A program made the position numbers and the translations under genes. This document shows, in pieces, positions 20,692 through 30,036 of a DNA stretch of 64,000 bases (within the stretch, counting starts at the first letter, position 1; the number at the start of each line of letters is the position of its first letter). A model generated the notes under the pieces. That model searched no databases. It was not told where the DNA came from and saw only the letters and a list, made by a program, of their open reading frames with translations. Source of the DNA: Dyella lutea (GTDB lineage Bacteria > Pseudomonadota > Gammaproteobacteria > Xanthomonadales > Rhodanobacteraceae); the NCBI RefSeq assembly GCF_024158035.1, contig NZ_JAMZEK010000001.1, positions 716,001 to 780,000 of the forward strand, in the 5' to 3' direction.

Positions 20692-22641
20692 TCAGCCGGG
20701 CAGCACGATGCGGTGCTTGCGGATCTTGCGGTACAGCGTGTTGCGGCTCACCCCCAGAGCGGTGGCGGTGCGGCTGATGTTCCAGTGCATGCGTTCGAGC
20801 TCGAGCATCAGCGCGTCGCGTTCGGCGGTGCCCAGCGCATTGGTTGCTTCGTCGCGTCCGCCGTCGCCTTGTACCGCCGGCGGTTGGCCCGGCGGGGTGT
20901 CGCCGAATTCGCGTCCGAGCTGGGCGACGCCGATCCGGCCGTCCTCGCCGCACAGCGCCGTAGCCATGCGCAGCACGTTGCGCAACTGGCGGATGTTGCC
21001 CGGCCACGGGTGCGCCAGCAGCCGCTCCATCGCCTCGTCGTCGATCGCCGGCACGGGGCCGTCGGGAACGTCCTCTTGCAGCAGGGCCTGGATCAGCTCG
21101 CGCTTGTCGGTGCGCTCGCGCAGTGTGGGCAGCTCCAGGGTGATGCCGTTGAGGCGGTAGTAGAGGTCTTCGCGGAATTCGCCCTGCTGCACCATGGCGA
21201 GCAGGTTGCGATGGCTGGCGCTGATCACGTGCAGATCCACCGGAATCGCCGCGTCGCCGCCCAGCGGCACGATCTCGTGCTCTTCCAGCACGCGCAGCAG
21301 GCGGGTCTGCAGCGCCAGCGGCATGTCGCCGATCTCGTCCAGGAACAGCGTGCCGCCGCTGGACTGGCGGATTTTTCCGACATGCCCCTCGCGCGCGGCG
21401 TCGGTGAACGCACCGCGGGTGTAGCCGAACAGCTCGCTCTCTATCAGCGCCTCGGGAATCGCCGCGCAGTTCACCGCCACAAAGGGCTTGTCGGCCCAGC
21501 TGGCGGCCTGGTGCAGTGCCTTGGCGAACACTTCCTTGCCGGTGCCGGTGGCACCCTGCAACAGGATCGGCACGCGCCGGCCGAACAGCTGGCGACCGCA
21601 ATTGAGGTTGTGCTGCATGCGCGGGTCACCGCCCACGTGGCGGCGTGCCGCCGGAGTGCCGGGAGCGGTCCGCTTGATGCTCGCCGCCGTCGCCGCGCGC
21701 CGCTGCATCGGCGCCCGGGCGTTGGCGAAGAAGCGGCGTCCGTAGGCGATGTCGCGCACCGGCCACAGCGACGCGGCCTCGTGCATGGCGTGGCGGCGCA
21801 GGGTGTCCATGTCCAGCGGCAACAGGCTGGCGAGCGGCTTGCCGACCAGTTGCGCGCGGCTGCTGATGCCCAGTTGCAACAGCGCCGCCTCGTTCACCGC
21901 CAGCACGTTGCCGTCGTCGTCGATCGCCATCAGCGCCTCGTGCAACAGGCCGACGAACTCGGCACGGCTGTGGAAGCGCAGCACCCAGGCATCGCGGAAG
22001 CGGCCGAGAAAATGGCAACGGGCGATCAAGTTGGCCGACATGCTGACCAGGGCCATCGTGTGGCTCTGCACCAGCCGCGTGTCGGCGGTGCTGGCGGCGG
22101 AGGCGTCGAGCACGCCCAGCACCTCGCCGTCGACATCGAGGATCGGCGCGCCGCAGCACGACAGCCCGGCGTTGTAGCGACGGAAGTGCTCGCCGCAGTA
22201 CACCGTCACCGGCGCCCGCTCGGCCACCGCCGTGCCGATGCCGTTGGTGCCTTCGTGCTGTTCGCTCCACACCGCGCCGACCCACAGCCCCGCGCCACGG
22301 AAGTCGCGCCGAGCCTGGCTGTCGGTGATTGCGCTGAGCACTACTGCGTCGGCGTCGCTGAGGATCACCGCATAGCCCGAGCCGGCGATCTGTTCGTACA
22401 GGTTTTCCATCTCGGCGCGGGCCACGCCGAGCAGCTCGCCCAGGGTTTCCTGGCGTGCCCGCACCGAAGCGGTGTCGAGCACGACGGTGCGCCGCTCGGC
22501 GTCCGGCTCGATGCTGTAGCGGTTCAGGCAGCGGTCCCACGACTTGGCGACGTAGGGCGAAACCTGGCTGGTGCCGATGCGCGCCTGCAGCAGGCTCGCG
22601 ATGCGAGAGGAGGGTGGGCTTGCCGTCAGGGCATTGCTCAT
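20692..22641 (-). CDS. Sigma-54-dependent Fis-family activator, AcoR type
   Basis: 649-residue transcription activator. An N-terminal GAF-type sensory region (about 60-210), a PAS-like stretch (about 225-310), an AAA+ domain with Walker A GATGTGKE (363-370) and Walker B DEIGD (435-439), and a C-terminal Fis helix-turn-helix (NISRTATALGVSRNTLYRKI) are visible. The sigma-54 contact loop reads GAFTDA (410-415) rather than GAFTGA. The ATG at 22641 has AAGGAG eight bases upstream. AcoR-like activators often control quinoprotein alcohol dehydrogenase genes; here a matching promoter lies before xoxF. Convergent with the TonB receptor gene. Confidence 0.93.
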   Translation of the reverse strand: MSNALTASPPSSRIASLLQARIGTSQVSPYVAKSWDRCLNRYSIEPDAERRTVVLDTASVRARQETLGELLGVARAEMENLYEQIAGSGYAVILSDADAVVLSAITDSQARRDFRGAGLWVGAVWSEQHEGTNGIGTAVAERAPVTVYCGEHFRRYNAGLSCCGAPILDVDGEVLGVLDASAASTADTRLVQSHTMALVSMSANLIARCHFLGRFRDAWVLRFHSRAEFVGLLHEALMAIDDDGNVLAVNEAALLQLGISSRAQLVGKPLASLLPLDMDTLRRHAMHEAASLWPVRDIAYGRRFFANARAPMQRRAATAASIKRTAPGTPAARRHVGGDPRMQHNLNCGRQLFGRRVPILLQGATGTGKEVFAKALHQAASWADKPFVAVNCAAIPEALIESELFGYTRGAFTDAAREGHVGKIRQSSGGTLFLDEIGDMPLALQTRLLRVLEEHEIVPLGGDAAIPVDLHVISASHRNLLAMVQQGEFREDLYYRLNGITLELPTLRERTDKRELIQALLQEDVPDGPVPAIDDEAMERLLAHPWPGNIRQLRNVLRMATALCGEDGRIGVAQLGREFGDTPPGQPPAVQGDGGRDEATNALGTAERDALMLELERMHWNISRTATALGVSRNTLYRKIRKHRIVLPG

Positions 22642-22945
22642 GACCGTGGCTCCTTCGGTCCCTGGCGCCTGGATGTGCGGCACGCTGTCCCGCGTCGCAT
22701 CGGTCGGAGGTGGTCTTGCGCGTCAGGTGGGTTCCGAGCATCGCGCCCACCACGGATCGCCGCAAACTGCAGCGCAGCATCGGGACGCCCTGGCGTGAAG
22801 CATTTGACACGCCGTGTCACGGGTCGGTTGCGCCACGGAAGCAACACCTGCGGCAGCGACCGCCGGTCCGAAGGGGCTTTGCGCGCTGGTCCGGGTCTTG
22901 CGTGGCTCCTGCGGCCGGCGAGGCGCCGGGCAGGGACCACACCGC
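22642..22945. other. Divergent intergenic region with a dyad
   Basis: 304 bases between the sigma-54 activator and the SRPBCC gene, which point away from each other. The clearest element is TGACAC-GCC-GTGTCA at 22805-22819. A TTGACA lies inside it at 22804-22809 on the plus strand, but no -10 follows at the right distance. Nothing else recognised. Confidence 0.4.
22805..22819. promoter_or_regulatory. Perfect 6-bp inverted repeat in the activator/SRPBCC promoter region
   Basis: TGACAC and GTGTCA separated by GCC, about 165 bases upstream of the activator start and 127 bases upstream of the SRPBCC start. It is a plausible operator for either gene, for example for autoregulation. It is not the same sequence as the dyad upstream of xoxF. 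Confidence 0.35.
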
Positions 22946-23359
22946 ATGACCCGCATCCAGGTGACGCAGCACATCGGGCATCCGGCCGAGGCGGTCTGGG
23001 CGGTGGTGGGCGACTTCGGCGGCCTGCACCGGTGGCATCCGCAGGTGCGGCGGCTGGACCTGTCGTGGGAGGGACGCATCCGCACCCTGCACCTGGCCGA
23101 CGGCGGTCGCGTGGTCGAGCGGCTGGAGGCGCGCAACGATGCCGCCTGCCGTTGCGTCTACGTGCTGGTGGACGGCTCGCTGCCGCTGGCCGCCTGCCGC
23201 TCGATCCTGGCCGTGCATGCCGACGGTCCGGCCTGTCGGGTCGACTGGTCGTGCGAATTCGAGCCGCGGCGCGAAGCCGGGGCGGACGTCGCGCGGCTGA
23301 TGGCGGGACTCTACGACGAGGGCCTGCAGGCCTTGGCACGGGCGCTGGCCATCCGCTGA
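22946..23359 (+). CDS. SRPBCC family protein
   Basis: 137-residue cytoplasmic protein of the START/polyketide-cyclase-like SRPBCC fold, beginning MTRIQVTQHIGHPAEAVWAV followed by VGDFGGLHRWHPQV, the classic first strand and helix of the fold, and ending with a long amphipathic helix. These proteins bind small hydrophobic ligands. Members are sometimes found beside methanol or alcohol dehydrogenase loci, and this one lies next to the sigma-54 activator, but its role is unknown. The ATG at 22946 is chosen because family similarity starts there; upstream in-frame codons to 22814 show none. Confidence 0.75.
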   Translation: MTRIQVTQHIGHPAEAVWAVVGDFGGLHRWHPQVRRLDLSWEGRIRTLHLADGGRVVERLEARNDAACRCVYVLVDGSLPLAACRSILAVHADGPACRVDWSCEFEPRREAGADVARLMAGLYDEGLQALARALAIR

Positions 23360-23489
23360 GGCCGGCCTGGATGTAAGATGGTGCAGCGCCGCGACTTCCC
23401 GCGTGCGCACGCTTCCCGGCGATTCCGAGCGGCTCCGCACCCTGTGCGGACCGGGTCGGTGACCGCCCGATCCGGCCCTTGAGGACTGC

Positions 23490-24152
23490 ATGCCCGCCAC
23501 TGCGTTTCTTGTCGATGGTGCGTTTTTTCTCGCCCGCTACCGCAAGGTCTGGGGCGACCGCGATCCGAACGACGCGCGCACGGTGGCCAAGACCGTGTTC
23601 GGTATGGCGCTGGAGCACCTCAAGACGCTGGATCGTCCACGCGAGGCGCTGTACCGCATCTTCTTCTATGACTGCCCGCCGCTGGAGCGCACCCTGGTCA
23701 AGCCGGTCAGCGGCGACAGCGTGGATTTCGGACGCACCGGCGCGGCCGCGTTCCGCCGCGAGCTGCACGACCAGCTGCGCCGCCAGCGCAAGATGGCGCT
23801 GCGCCTCGGGCGGCTGAGCGAGCGCGGCGAGTGGCAGCTGCGCCGCAGTGCGTTCCAGCAGCTGCGCGAGGGCACGCTCGCCTGGGACGACCTGGGCGAC
23901 GAGCATTTCGAGCCGGAGATGCGCCAGACCCAGGTCGACATGAAGATCGGCATCGACATCGCCGCGCTGGCTTACAAAAAGCAGGTCGACCAGATCATCC
24001 TGGTCGCCGGCGACGCGGACTTCATTCCGGCGGCCAAGCTGGCGCGGTACGAGGGCATCGATTTCATCCTGGATCCGATGTGGCAGGGCATCGCACCGGA
24101 TCTGCACGAACACATCGACGGCCTGCAGTCGGTCTGTCCGCGTCCATACTGA
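23490..24152 (+). CDS. NYN domain protein (LabA/DUF88-like)
   Basis: 220-residue protein with the PIN-like NYN nuclease fold. Conserved acidic positions are visible in FLVDGAFF (residues about 6-13), QVDMKIGIDIA (about 148-158) and ILVAGDADFIPAAK (about 170-183). Such proteins are predicted RNases or RNA-processing factors. The gene stands alone between the SRPBCC gene and an exported methyltransferase. GAGGA lies about 8 bases before the ATG. No partner methyltransferase or toxin-antitoxin mate is adjacent. Confidence 0.82.
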   Translation: MPATAFLVDGAFFLARYRKVWGDRDPNDARTVAKTVFGMALEHLKTLDRPREALYRIFFYDCPPLERTLVKPVSGDSVDFGRTGAAAFRRELHDQLRRQRKMALRLGRLSERGEWQLRRSAFQQLREGTLAWDDLGDEHFEPEMRQTQVDMKIGIDIAALAYKKQVDQIILVAGDADFIPAAKLARYEGIDFILDPMWQGIAPDLHEHIDGLQSVCPRPY

Positions 24153-24247
24153 AAGGCCAGCCGTATCTGCACGCCTTTATCACTTTGCCTGCGCCAGCGT
24201 GCCGGGCGGGGAGGCGCCGCCAGGCGCCATCGAACAGGGAGCACACC

Positions 24248-25180
24248 ATGACATCGTCGGTTCCGGGAAAGTGGCTGCTGGCCGGGCTGTGCGCCCTTGC
24301 GCTGGCGGTGCCCGCGGTGGCGCAGACCGTGGCCGAAGCGGACGGGCAGGACCAGCCGCCGGGCGAGCTGGTGCCGCCAACCAGCGCGGTGGATTTCACC
24401 GCGGCCCAGCTCGACAGCGTGCTGGCCGGCGACTGGCGCAGCGCCGCCGAGCGCGCGCGCGACCGCTATCGCCACCCCAAGCAGACGCTGGAGTTCTTCG
24501 GCGTGCAGCCGGACCAGACGGTGGTGGAGATCACCCCGGGCGGCGGCTGGTACGCCGACATCCTGGCGCCGCTGCTGCGCGACAACGGGCAGTACGTGGC
24601 CGCGGTGGCCGCGCCGGCCCCGGGCAAGGCGGCCGAGGACACGCTGAAGCAGAAATTCGCCGCCGCCCCGGCGGTGTTTGGCGACGCGCGCATCGTCATT
24701 TTCGACCCGAAAGCGCCGGTGTTCGGCCCGCCTGGCAGCGCCGACACCGTGCTCACTTTCCGCAACGTGCACAACTGGGTGATGGCCGGCACCGCGCCGG
24801 CGATGTTCAAGGGATTCTTCAGGGTGCTTCGGCCGGGCGGCGTGCTCGGCGTGGTCGACCATCGTGCCGCCGCGGGCGTATCGCTGGATGCGGTGAAGGG
24901 CAGCGGCTACCTGCCGGTGGCCGCGGTGGTGAAGCTGGCTACCGATGCCGGGTTCAAGCTGGAGGAGTCCAGCGAGATCAACGCCAATCCGGCCGATACG
25001 AAGGACTACCCCAAGGGCGTGTGGACGCTGCCGCCCACGCTGGCCCTGGGCGAGACGGGCCGCGCGAAGTACCTGGCGATCGGCGAATCGGACCGGATGA
25101 CGCTGCGCTTCGTGAAGCCGGAAGGTCCGGTGCCGGCCGCATCGGTGCCGTCACCGGCCAAGGCCGCCTCATCCCCCTGA
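24248..25180 (+). CDS. Exported SAM-dependent methyltransferase-like protein
   Basis: 310-residue protein with an N-terminal signal peptide ([18 protein letters not shown]) and a Rossmann-type methyltransferase body. The segment [19 protein letters not shown] (about residues 90-108) is motif I, FRNVHNW lies mid-domain and [15 protein letters not shown] is the post-motif region. It belongs with the predicted periplasmic methyltransferases of the COG4798 type. SAM is cytosolic, so activity outside the membrane is puzzling and the family's function is unresolved. GGGAG precedes the ATG at 24248. A longer frame upstream overlaps the NYN gene and is rejected. Confidence 0.8.
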   Translation: MTSSVPGKWLLAGLCALALAVPAVAQTVAEADGQDQPPGELVPPTSAVDFTAAQLDSVLAGDWRSAAERARDRYRHPKQTLEFFGVQPDQTVVEITPGGGWYADILAPLLRDNGQYVAAVAAPAPGKAAEDTLKQKFAAAPAVFGDARIVIFDPKAPVFGPPGSADTVLTFRNVHNWVMAGTAPAMFKGFFRVLRPGGVLGVVDHRAAAGVSLDAVKGSGYLPVAAVVKLATDAGFKLEESSEINANPADTKDYPKGVWTLPPTLALGETGRAKYLAIGESDRMTLRFVKPEGPVPAASVPSPAKAASSP

Positions 25181-25196
25181 CGGCGTCCGTCGCTCC

Positions 25197-25730
25197 GTGC
25201 TGATCGCGTTGAACAAGCCCTATGGCGTGCTCTGCCAGTTCACCGATGCGGACGGCCGCGCCACCTTGGCCGACCATGTCGCCCAGAAGGGGGTGTATGC
25301 CGCTGGCCGGCTCGACCAGGACAGCGAAGGCCTGCTGCTGCTCACCGACGACGGCGCGCTGGCCCACCGGCTGACCGATCCGAAGCACAAGCAGCCCAAG
25401 ACCTACCTGGCGCAGGTGGATGGCGCGATCACCGACGAGGCGATCGCCGCGCTGCGCCGGGGAGTGATGCTGAAGGACGGCCCGACCCTGCCGGCCGGCG
25501 CCGAACATGCCACCGAGCCGGATTGGCTGTGGCCGCGCGATCCGCCTGTGCGTTTCCGCAAGGCGATCCCCACCAGCTGGCTGCGCATCACCCTGCGCGA
25601 GGGCCGCAACCGGCAGGTGCGCCGGATGACCGCGGCGGTGGGTTTTCCCACCCTGCGGCTGATCCGCGAGCGGATCGGTCCGTACGACCTCGGCGGTCTC
25701 GCGCCGGGCGCGTGGCGTCGGGTCGACTGA
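25197..25730 (+). CDS. rluE: 23S rRNA pseudouridine synthase, RluE type
   Basis: 177-residue RsuA-family pseudouridine synthase without an S4 domain, the form typical of RluE, which modifies U2457 of 23S rRNA in E. coli. The catalytic Asp lies in [16 protein letters not shown] (about residues 36-51), and the RLU tail motif [22 protein letters not shown] is present. Translation probably starts at GTG 25197 ([15 protein letters not shown]), 16 bases after the preceding stop. The specific target is inferred from size and family. Confidence 0.88.
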   Translation: MLIALNKPYGVLCQFTDADGRATLADHVAQKGVYAAGRLDQDSEGLLLLTDDGALAHRLTDPKHKQPKTYLAQVDGAITDEAIAALRRGVMLKDGPTLPAGAEHATEPDWLWPRDPPVRFRKAIPTSWLRITLREGRNRQVRRMTAAVGFPTLRLIRERIGPYDLGGLAPGAWRRVD

Positions 25731-25745
25731 GCTCGGTCGGCGCGG

Positions 25746-26438
25746 TCAGTCGTCGAGCGGGATGCCCATCTGGCGCAGGCCCGCTCGCCCGGGTGAGGTC
25801 AGCACGAGTGCGCGCGTGCGTTCATGCCGGCGCAACCAATCGCGTTGCAGCAACTGGTCGGTGATCGCCACGCCCAGCGGCCCACCGAGGTGGAAGCGGC
25901 GCTCGGTCCAGTCCAGGCAACTGCGGCCCGGCGGCCCGGGCGGCTGGGCCCCGTCCGGCAGCAGGTCGTACGCGCGCAGGGCATTGCAGCCATGCTCGCT
26001 CAGCCGCACCGCCTGGTCGCCGAGCTCGATCCAGCCCTGCTCGCGCAATTGCCGGTAGAGCGCCACGCCCAGATACCCGGCCAGGTGCCGGTAGCAGGTG
26101 CGGGCAAAGGCCAGCGGCCGTTCGGCGGCTGTGGGGCCTGGCGGTCGCGACCGTGCTGGTCGCAGCAGGGGCAACACCTCGAGCATCGCCGAGACGTGAT
26201 CGCCGGCCACCTGGAAGTAGCGGTGCCGCCCCTGGTTCAGTACCTGCAGCAGGCCGCCCTCGACCAGGCGCCCGAGGTGCGCGCTGGCGGTGCTGGGGGC
26301 GATGCCGGCCAGGCGGGCCAGCTCACCCGCGGGCCGCGCGCGGTCGTCCGCCAGGGCGAGCAGGATCGCCGCGCGCGAAGGATCGGCGAGCAGACTGCCG
26401 ATCTCGGCGAGCTGGTAGCGGGAGGGCGAGCCGTGCAT
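25746..26438 (-). CDS. ArsR-family transcriptional regulator
   Basis: 230-residue regulator with an N-terminal winged helix of ArsR type (about residues 8-85; ADPSRAAILLALADDRARPA and GIAPSTASAHLGRLVEGGLL). The long C-terminal part (about 105-230) is typical of ArsR/DUF5937-like regulators of efflux or oxidoreductase genes and shows no obvious metal-binding cysteine pair. It is divergent from the flavin reductase gene at 26524 across 85 bases, so it may control that gene. Starts at ATG 26438. Confidence 0.85.
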   Translation of the reverse strand: MHGSPSRYQLAEIGSLLADPSRAAILLALADDRARPAGELARLAGIAPSTASAHLGRLVEGGLLQVLNQGRHRYFQVAGDHVSAMLEVLPLLRPARSRPPGPTAAERPLAFARTCYRHLAGYLGVALYRQLREQGWIELGDQAVRLSEHGCNALRAYDLLPDGAQPPGPPGRSCLDWTERRFHLGGPLGVAITDQLLQRDWLRRHERTRALVLTSPGRAGLRQMGIPLDD

Positions 26439-26523
26439 GCGCGCATGCTAGCGTGCTTGCCGGAGCCGACGCTTCGATGTGTGGCGAAGCGTCGGCCGCA
26501 CCGCCGCACCCATCATGGCGGTC

Positions 26524-27150
26524 ATGCATACCTCGATTCCCGCCCGGTCGATCCATCCCGGCATTCTCTACTTCGGCACGCCGGTCCTGCTGATCGCCAC
26601 CCGCAACGAAGACGGCAGCGCCAACCTCACGCCGATGTCCTCGGCCTGGGCGCTGGCCGACCGGGTCGTGCTCGGCCTGGCCGCCGGAGGGCAGGGGCTG
26701 GCCAATCTGCTCCGCGAGCGCGAATGCACCCTCAATGTCGTCGCGCCCGGGCAATGGCGCGCGGTCGAGGCACTGGCCCCTACCACCGGGTGCGATCCGG
26801 TACCGGCCTGGAAGCGCGGCTATTGCTACGAGGGCGACAAGTTCGCACTGGCCGGGCTGACCCCGCTTGCCTCGGAGCGGGTGCGCGCGCCGCGGGTGAT
26901 GGAATGCCCACTGCAGATGGAAGCGCGGGTGGTCGCCTGGCACGAGCGGCCGTTGGCCGCCTGGGCCGGCGGCGCCGGCGGCTTCGTCACGGTCGAGACG
27001 GAGGTCGTCGGGGTCCACGCGCACGAAGACCTGGTGATCCCGGGCAGCGACTACGTCGATCCGCAGCGGTTCCGGCCGCTGCTCTATGTGTTCCGTCACT
27101 ACGTCGGTGGCGGGCCGGCGCTGGGGCGCACGTTCAAGGCCGAGTTCTAG
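26524..27150 (+). CDS. Flavin reductase family protein
   Basis: 208-residue FMN-binding split-barrel protein of the flavin reductase-like group. The N-terminal part ILYFGTPVLLIATRNEDGSANLTPMSSAW is the flavin-binding core, followed by LGLAAGGQGLANLLRERECTLNV. Such proteins reduce free flavin or act as flavoenzyme reductase components. ATG 26524 gives the family start; 26515 is a close alternative. Divergent from the ArsR regulator, so induction by that regulator's ligand is plausible. Substrate unknown. Confidence 0.83.
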   Translation: MHTSIPARSIHPGILYFGTPVLLIATRNEDGSANLTPMSSAWALADRVVLGLAAGGQGLANLLRERECTLNVVAPGQWRAVEALAPTTGCDPVPAWKRGYCYEGDKFALAGLTPLASERVRAPRVMECPLQMEARVVAWHERPLAAWAGGAGGFVTVETEVVGVHAHEDLVIPGSDYVDPQRFRPLLYVFRHYVGGGPALGRTFKAEF

Positions 27151-27171
27151 GGCTGGCCGGGTGCCCGCCGG

Positions 27172-27969
27172 TCAGGGCGTGCCGGCGCCCAGGCCGAAGA
27201 AGGCCGCCGCGGTGGCGGTGGTATGCACGGCCAGTGCTTCCAGCGATTCCCCGCGGTCGCGCGCGATTTCCTCGGCGATGTGCTTCAGGTACATCGGCTC
27301 GTTGCGCCGGTGGCTGGGCTGCGGGCGCACCGTGCGCGGCAGCAGGTAGGGCGCGTCGGTCTCGATCATCAGCCGGCCGGCCGGGATCTCCCTCACCAGC
27401 TCGCGCAGGTGCAGGCCGCGGCGCTCGTCGCAGATCCAGCCGGTGATGCCGATGTGGCAGTCCAGCGCCAGGTAATCGCGCAGCGCCTCGCCGGTATCGG
27501 TGAAGCAGTGCACCACCACTGCCGGCACCCGGTCGCGGTAGCGGCGCAGCAGGGCGAGGAAGTCCTCGTGCGCGTCGCGCTGGTGCAGGAACAGCGGCTT
27601 GCCCAGCTCCGCGGCGATGCGCAGCTGGCGCTCGAACACCTCGCGCTGCAAGTCACGCGGCGAATAGTTGCGGTGGTAGTCCAGCCCGGTCTCGCCGACC
27701 GCACGCACTTCCGGGTGCGTGGCCAACTCGCGCAGCAGGGCATCGGTGGTGTCGTCGTAGTCCACCGCGTGGTGCGGATGCACGCCGGCGGTGGCGTAGA
27801 GCACGCCGGGGTGGGCCTGGGCCAGCGCCAGCGAGGCCCGGCTGCCGTCGCGGCTGGCCCCGGTGACCACCATCCGCGCCACGTCGCGGGCGCGGGCGCG
27901 GGCCAGCACGGCGTCGAAGTCGTGGGCAAAGGATTCGTGGGTCAGGTTGGCCCCGATGTCGATCAGCAT
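27172..27969 (-). CDS. tatD: TatD family metal-dependent deoxyribonuclease
   Basis: 265-residue TIM-barrel metallohydrolase. It follows E. coli TatD closely: MLIDIGANLTHESF at the start, TAGVHPHH, GETGLDYHRNYSP, HQRDAHEDF, HCFTDTGEA, GITGWICDERRG, IETDAPYLLPR and SHRRNEP. These carry the metal ligands. TatD is a 3'-5' exonuclease acting on DNA, involved in DNA repair and fragmentation rather than Tat transport. The ATG at 27969 is chosen over a start at 28056 because family similarity begins there. It ends 21 bases after the convergent flavin reductase stop. Confidence 0.93.
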   Translation of the reverse strand: MLIDIGANLTHESFAHDFDAVLARARARDVARMVVTGASRDGSRASLALAQAHPGVLYATAGVHPHHAVDYDDTTDALLRELATHPEVRAVGETGLDYHRNYSPRDLQREVFERQLRIAAELGKPLFLHQRDAHEDFLALLRRYRDRVPAVVVHCFTDTGEALRDYLALDCHIGITGWICDERRGLHLRELVREIPAGRLMIETDAPYLLPRTVRPQPSHRRNEPMYLKHIAEEIARDRGESLEALAVHTTATAAAFFGLGAGTP

Positions 27970-28298
27970 GCGTCGGTCTTGGCAGGCAAAGTCCGTATTG
28001 TCGCAAGCCCGCGCCGCGCGCGCGACGCGCAACGCATCGTTCCCGGAATACCCCATAGGCCATTGCCGTATTGCCGGATCGGCCGGGCTTGCCTAGGGTG
28101 GCCGGCCTTCGCGCGCGCCCGGCTTCCGGTGAGGGCGGAGATTCTTGCGCCTGTCCGTCTGGGGCCGGTGCTTTGTGAACGGGGCGCCCGCGGTCGCCGC
28201 CCCGGGGGAGACCGGATGTGCTAACAATGCGCGTCTGGTCGGTGCGGGGGCGACGACCGGCAGAAGAGGTCCGTAATCGCAGTGGAACGGGGTGGGTG
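27970..28298. other. Intergenic region between tatD and the type II secretion operon
   Basis: 329 bases between divergent starts; promoters for both are expected here. I note CCGGATGTGCT at 28211-28221 followed by AACAATG, similar to a stretch upstream of the GGDEF/EAL gene near 42956-42966, which may be a shared extended -10-type element. No confident -35 partner and no RNA gene seen. Confidence 0.35.
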
Positions 28299-30035
28299 AT
28301 GTCGGCAGTGGTGAGCGCGTCGGGGGACGCAACACAGGCGGCCATGGATGACCGCGAAGCGGCCGTATGCGCCCTGCTGGTCTCGCGCGGCGCGCTCAAG
28401 GACGGTGACCTGGTCCGCGCCCGACGGCTGCATGAAGAGGCTCCGGAGGGCACGCTGACCGCCCTGATGGCGCGGCTCGGCCTGGTGTCCGAGCGCGACC
28501 TGGCCCAGGCCTGGTCGGAGCTGCTGGGCGCGCCGCTGGTGGCCACCCGTGACGTGCCCGAGCTGCCGCCGTCCGAACTGGACGTGTCGCCACGCTTCCT
28601 CAAGCAGCAGCACGTGGTGCCGATGCGCCACGGCGAGGACGGCCTCGCGTTGATCGTCTCCGACCCGGCCGACCCGTATCCGCTGGACGCGGTGCAGCTG
28701 GCTGCCGGCAAGCCGGTGACGCTGTGCATCGGCCTGCGCTCGGAGATCGACGACCTGATCGAGCGCTACTACGGCCAGGGCCGTTCGGCGATGGGATCGA
28801 TCGTGGAGAACCTCGACGGCGCCGGCGCGACCGAGGAGGAGGACGTCGAGCACCTGCGCGACCTCGCCTCCGAGGCGCCCGTCATCCGTCTGGTCAATCT
28901 GATCCTGCAGCGTGCGGTGGAGCAGCGTGCTTCGGACGTGCACATCGAGCCGTTCGAGAACCGGCTCAAGGTGCGCTACCGCATCGACGGCGTGTTGCAC
29001 GAGGTGGAAGCACCGCCGTCGTCCTCGACCGCGGCGGTGATCAGCCGCGTCAAGATCATGGCCAAGCTCAACATCGCCGAGCGCCGGCTGCCGCAGGACG
29101 GCCGCATCCAGCTGCGCGTGCAGGGCAAGGAGCTGGACCTGCGCGTGTCGACCGTGCCCACCGCGTTCGGCGAGTCGGTGGTGATGCGTATCCTGGACCG
29201 CGAATCGGTGGTGTTCGACTTCGCCTCGCTGGGCTTCACCGACAACTTCCAGCAGCGCTTCGTCGACGTGCTGCAGCGTCCGCACGGCATCCTGCTGGTC
29301 ACCGGTCCGACCGGCTCGGGCAAGACCACCACGCTGTACACCGCGCTGTCGCAGATCAACACGCCCGACGTGAAGATCATCACCGTCGAGGACCCGGTCG
29401 AGTACCAGCTCGAAGGCATCAACCAGATCCAGGTGAAGCCGCAGATCGGACTGGACTTCGCCGGCGCGCTGCGCTCGATCATGCGCCAGGACCCGGACGT
29501 GATCATGATCGGCGAGATGCGCGACCTGGAAACTTGCCGCATCGCGATCCAGTCCGCGCTGACCGGCCACCTGGTGCTCTCCACCCTGCACACCAACTCG
29601 GCCGCTGGTGGCGTCACGCGCCTGCTCGACATGGGCGTGGAGGACTACCTGCTCGGCTCCACCGTCAACGGCATCCTGGCGCAGCGGCTGGTGCGCCGGC
29701 TCGATCCGGAGACGGCGATCCCGTACGAGCCCTCGCCCGAGGTGATCGCCGAGTTCGAGCTGGACAAGTACACCGACCAGCGGCCGATCCGGCTGTGGAA
29801 GCCGGGTGCCAGCGCGTCCAACCCCACCGGCTACCGCGGTCGCCGCGCGATCATGGAATTCCTGGTGATGACCGACCCGCTGCGCCGGCTGATCATGCAG
29901 CGCGCCGACGCCGGCGAGATCGAGCGCGCCGCCCGCGCCGAGGGCATGCGCACCATGTACGAGGACGGCATCGCCAAGGCGGTGGCCGGCGTGACCACGC
30001 TGGAAGAGGTCCTGCGCGTGACGCAGGAAGGCTGA
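28299..30035 (+). CDS. gspE: Type II secretion ATPase GspE (XpsE)
   Basis: 578-residue cytoplasmic ATPase that powers pseudopilus assembly. N-terminal GspE domains (about 20-160), Walker A GPTGSGKTT (336-344), the Asp-box and VIMIGEMRD Walker B, and His box (LSTLHTNSA) are visible. The usual tetracysteine zinc site in the C-terminal domain is missing: the region after LVRRLDPETAIPYE contains no CxxC pair. The ATG at 28299 fits the family N-terminus; an upstream extension to 28218 is not supported. First gene of an 11-gene operon. Confidence 0.95.
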   Translation: MSAVVSASGDATQAAMDDREAAVCALLVSRGALKDGDLVRARRLHEEAPEGTLTALMARLGLVSERDLAQAWSELLGAPLVATRDVPELPPSELDVSPRFLKQQHVVPMRHGEDGLALIVSDPADPYPLDAVQLAAGKPVTLCIGLRSEIDDLIERYYGQGRSAMGSIVENLDGAGATEEEDVEHLRDLASEAPVIRLVNLILQRAVEQRASDVHIEPFENRLKVRYRIDGVLHEVEAPPSSSTAAVISRVKIMAKLNIAERRLPQDGRIQLRVQGKELDLRVSTVPTAFGESVVMRILDRESVVFDFASLGFTDNFQQRFVDVLQRPHGILLVTGPTGSGKTTTLYTALSQINTPDVKIITVEDPVEYQLEGINQIQVKPQIGLDFAGALRSIMRQDPDVIMIGEMRDLETCRIAIQSALTGHLVLSTLHTNSAAGGVTRLLDMGVEDYLLGSTVNGILAQRLVRRLDPETAIPYEPSPEVIAEFELDKYTDQRPIRLWKPGASASNPTGYRGRRAIMEFLVMTDPLRRLIMQRADAGEIERAARAEGMRTMYEDGIAKAVAGVTTLEEVLRVTQEG

Positions 30036-30036
30036 C

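Noticed and set aside
22804-22830. Sigma-70 promoter around TTGACA for the SRPBCC gene
   Set aside because: The TTGACA is part of a palindrome and no -10 hexamer follows at 16-18 bases.
22814-22835. Second sigma-54 site, TGTCACGGGTCGG followed by TTGC
   Set aside because: The spacing between the -24-like and -12-like elements is two bases too long, which sigma-54 does not tolerate.
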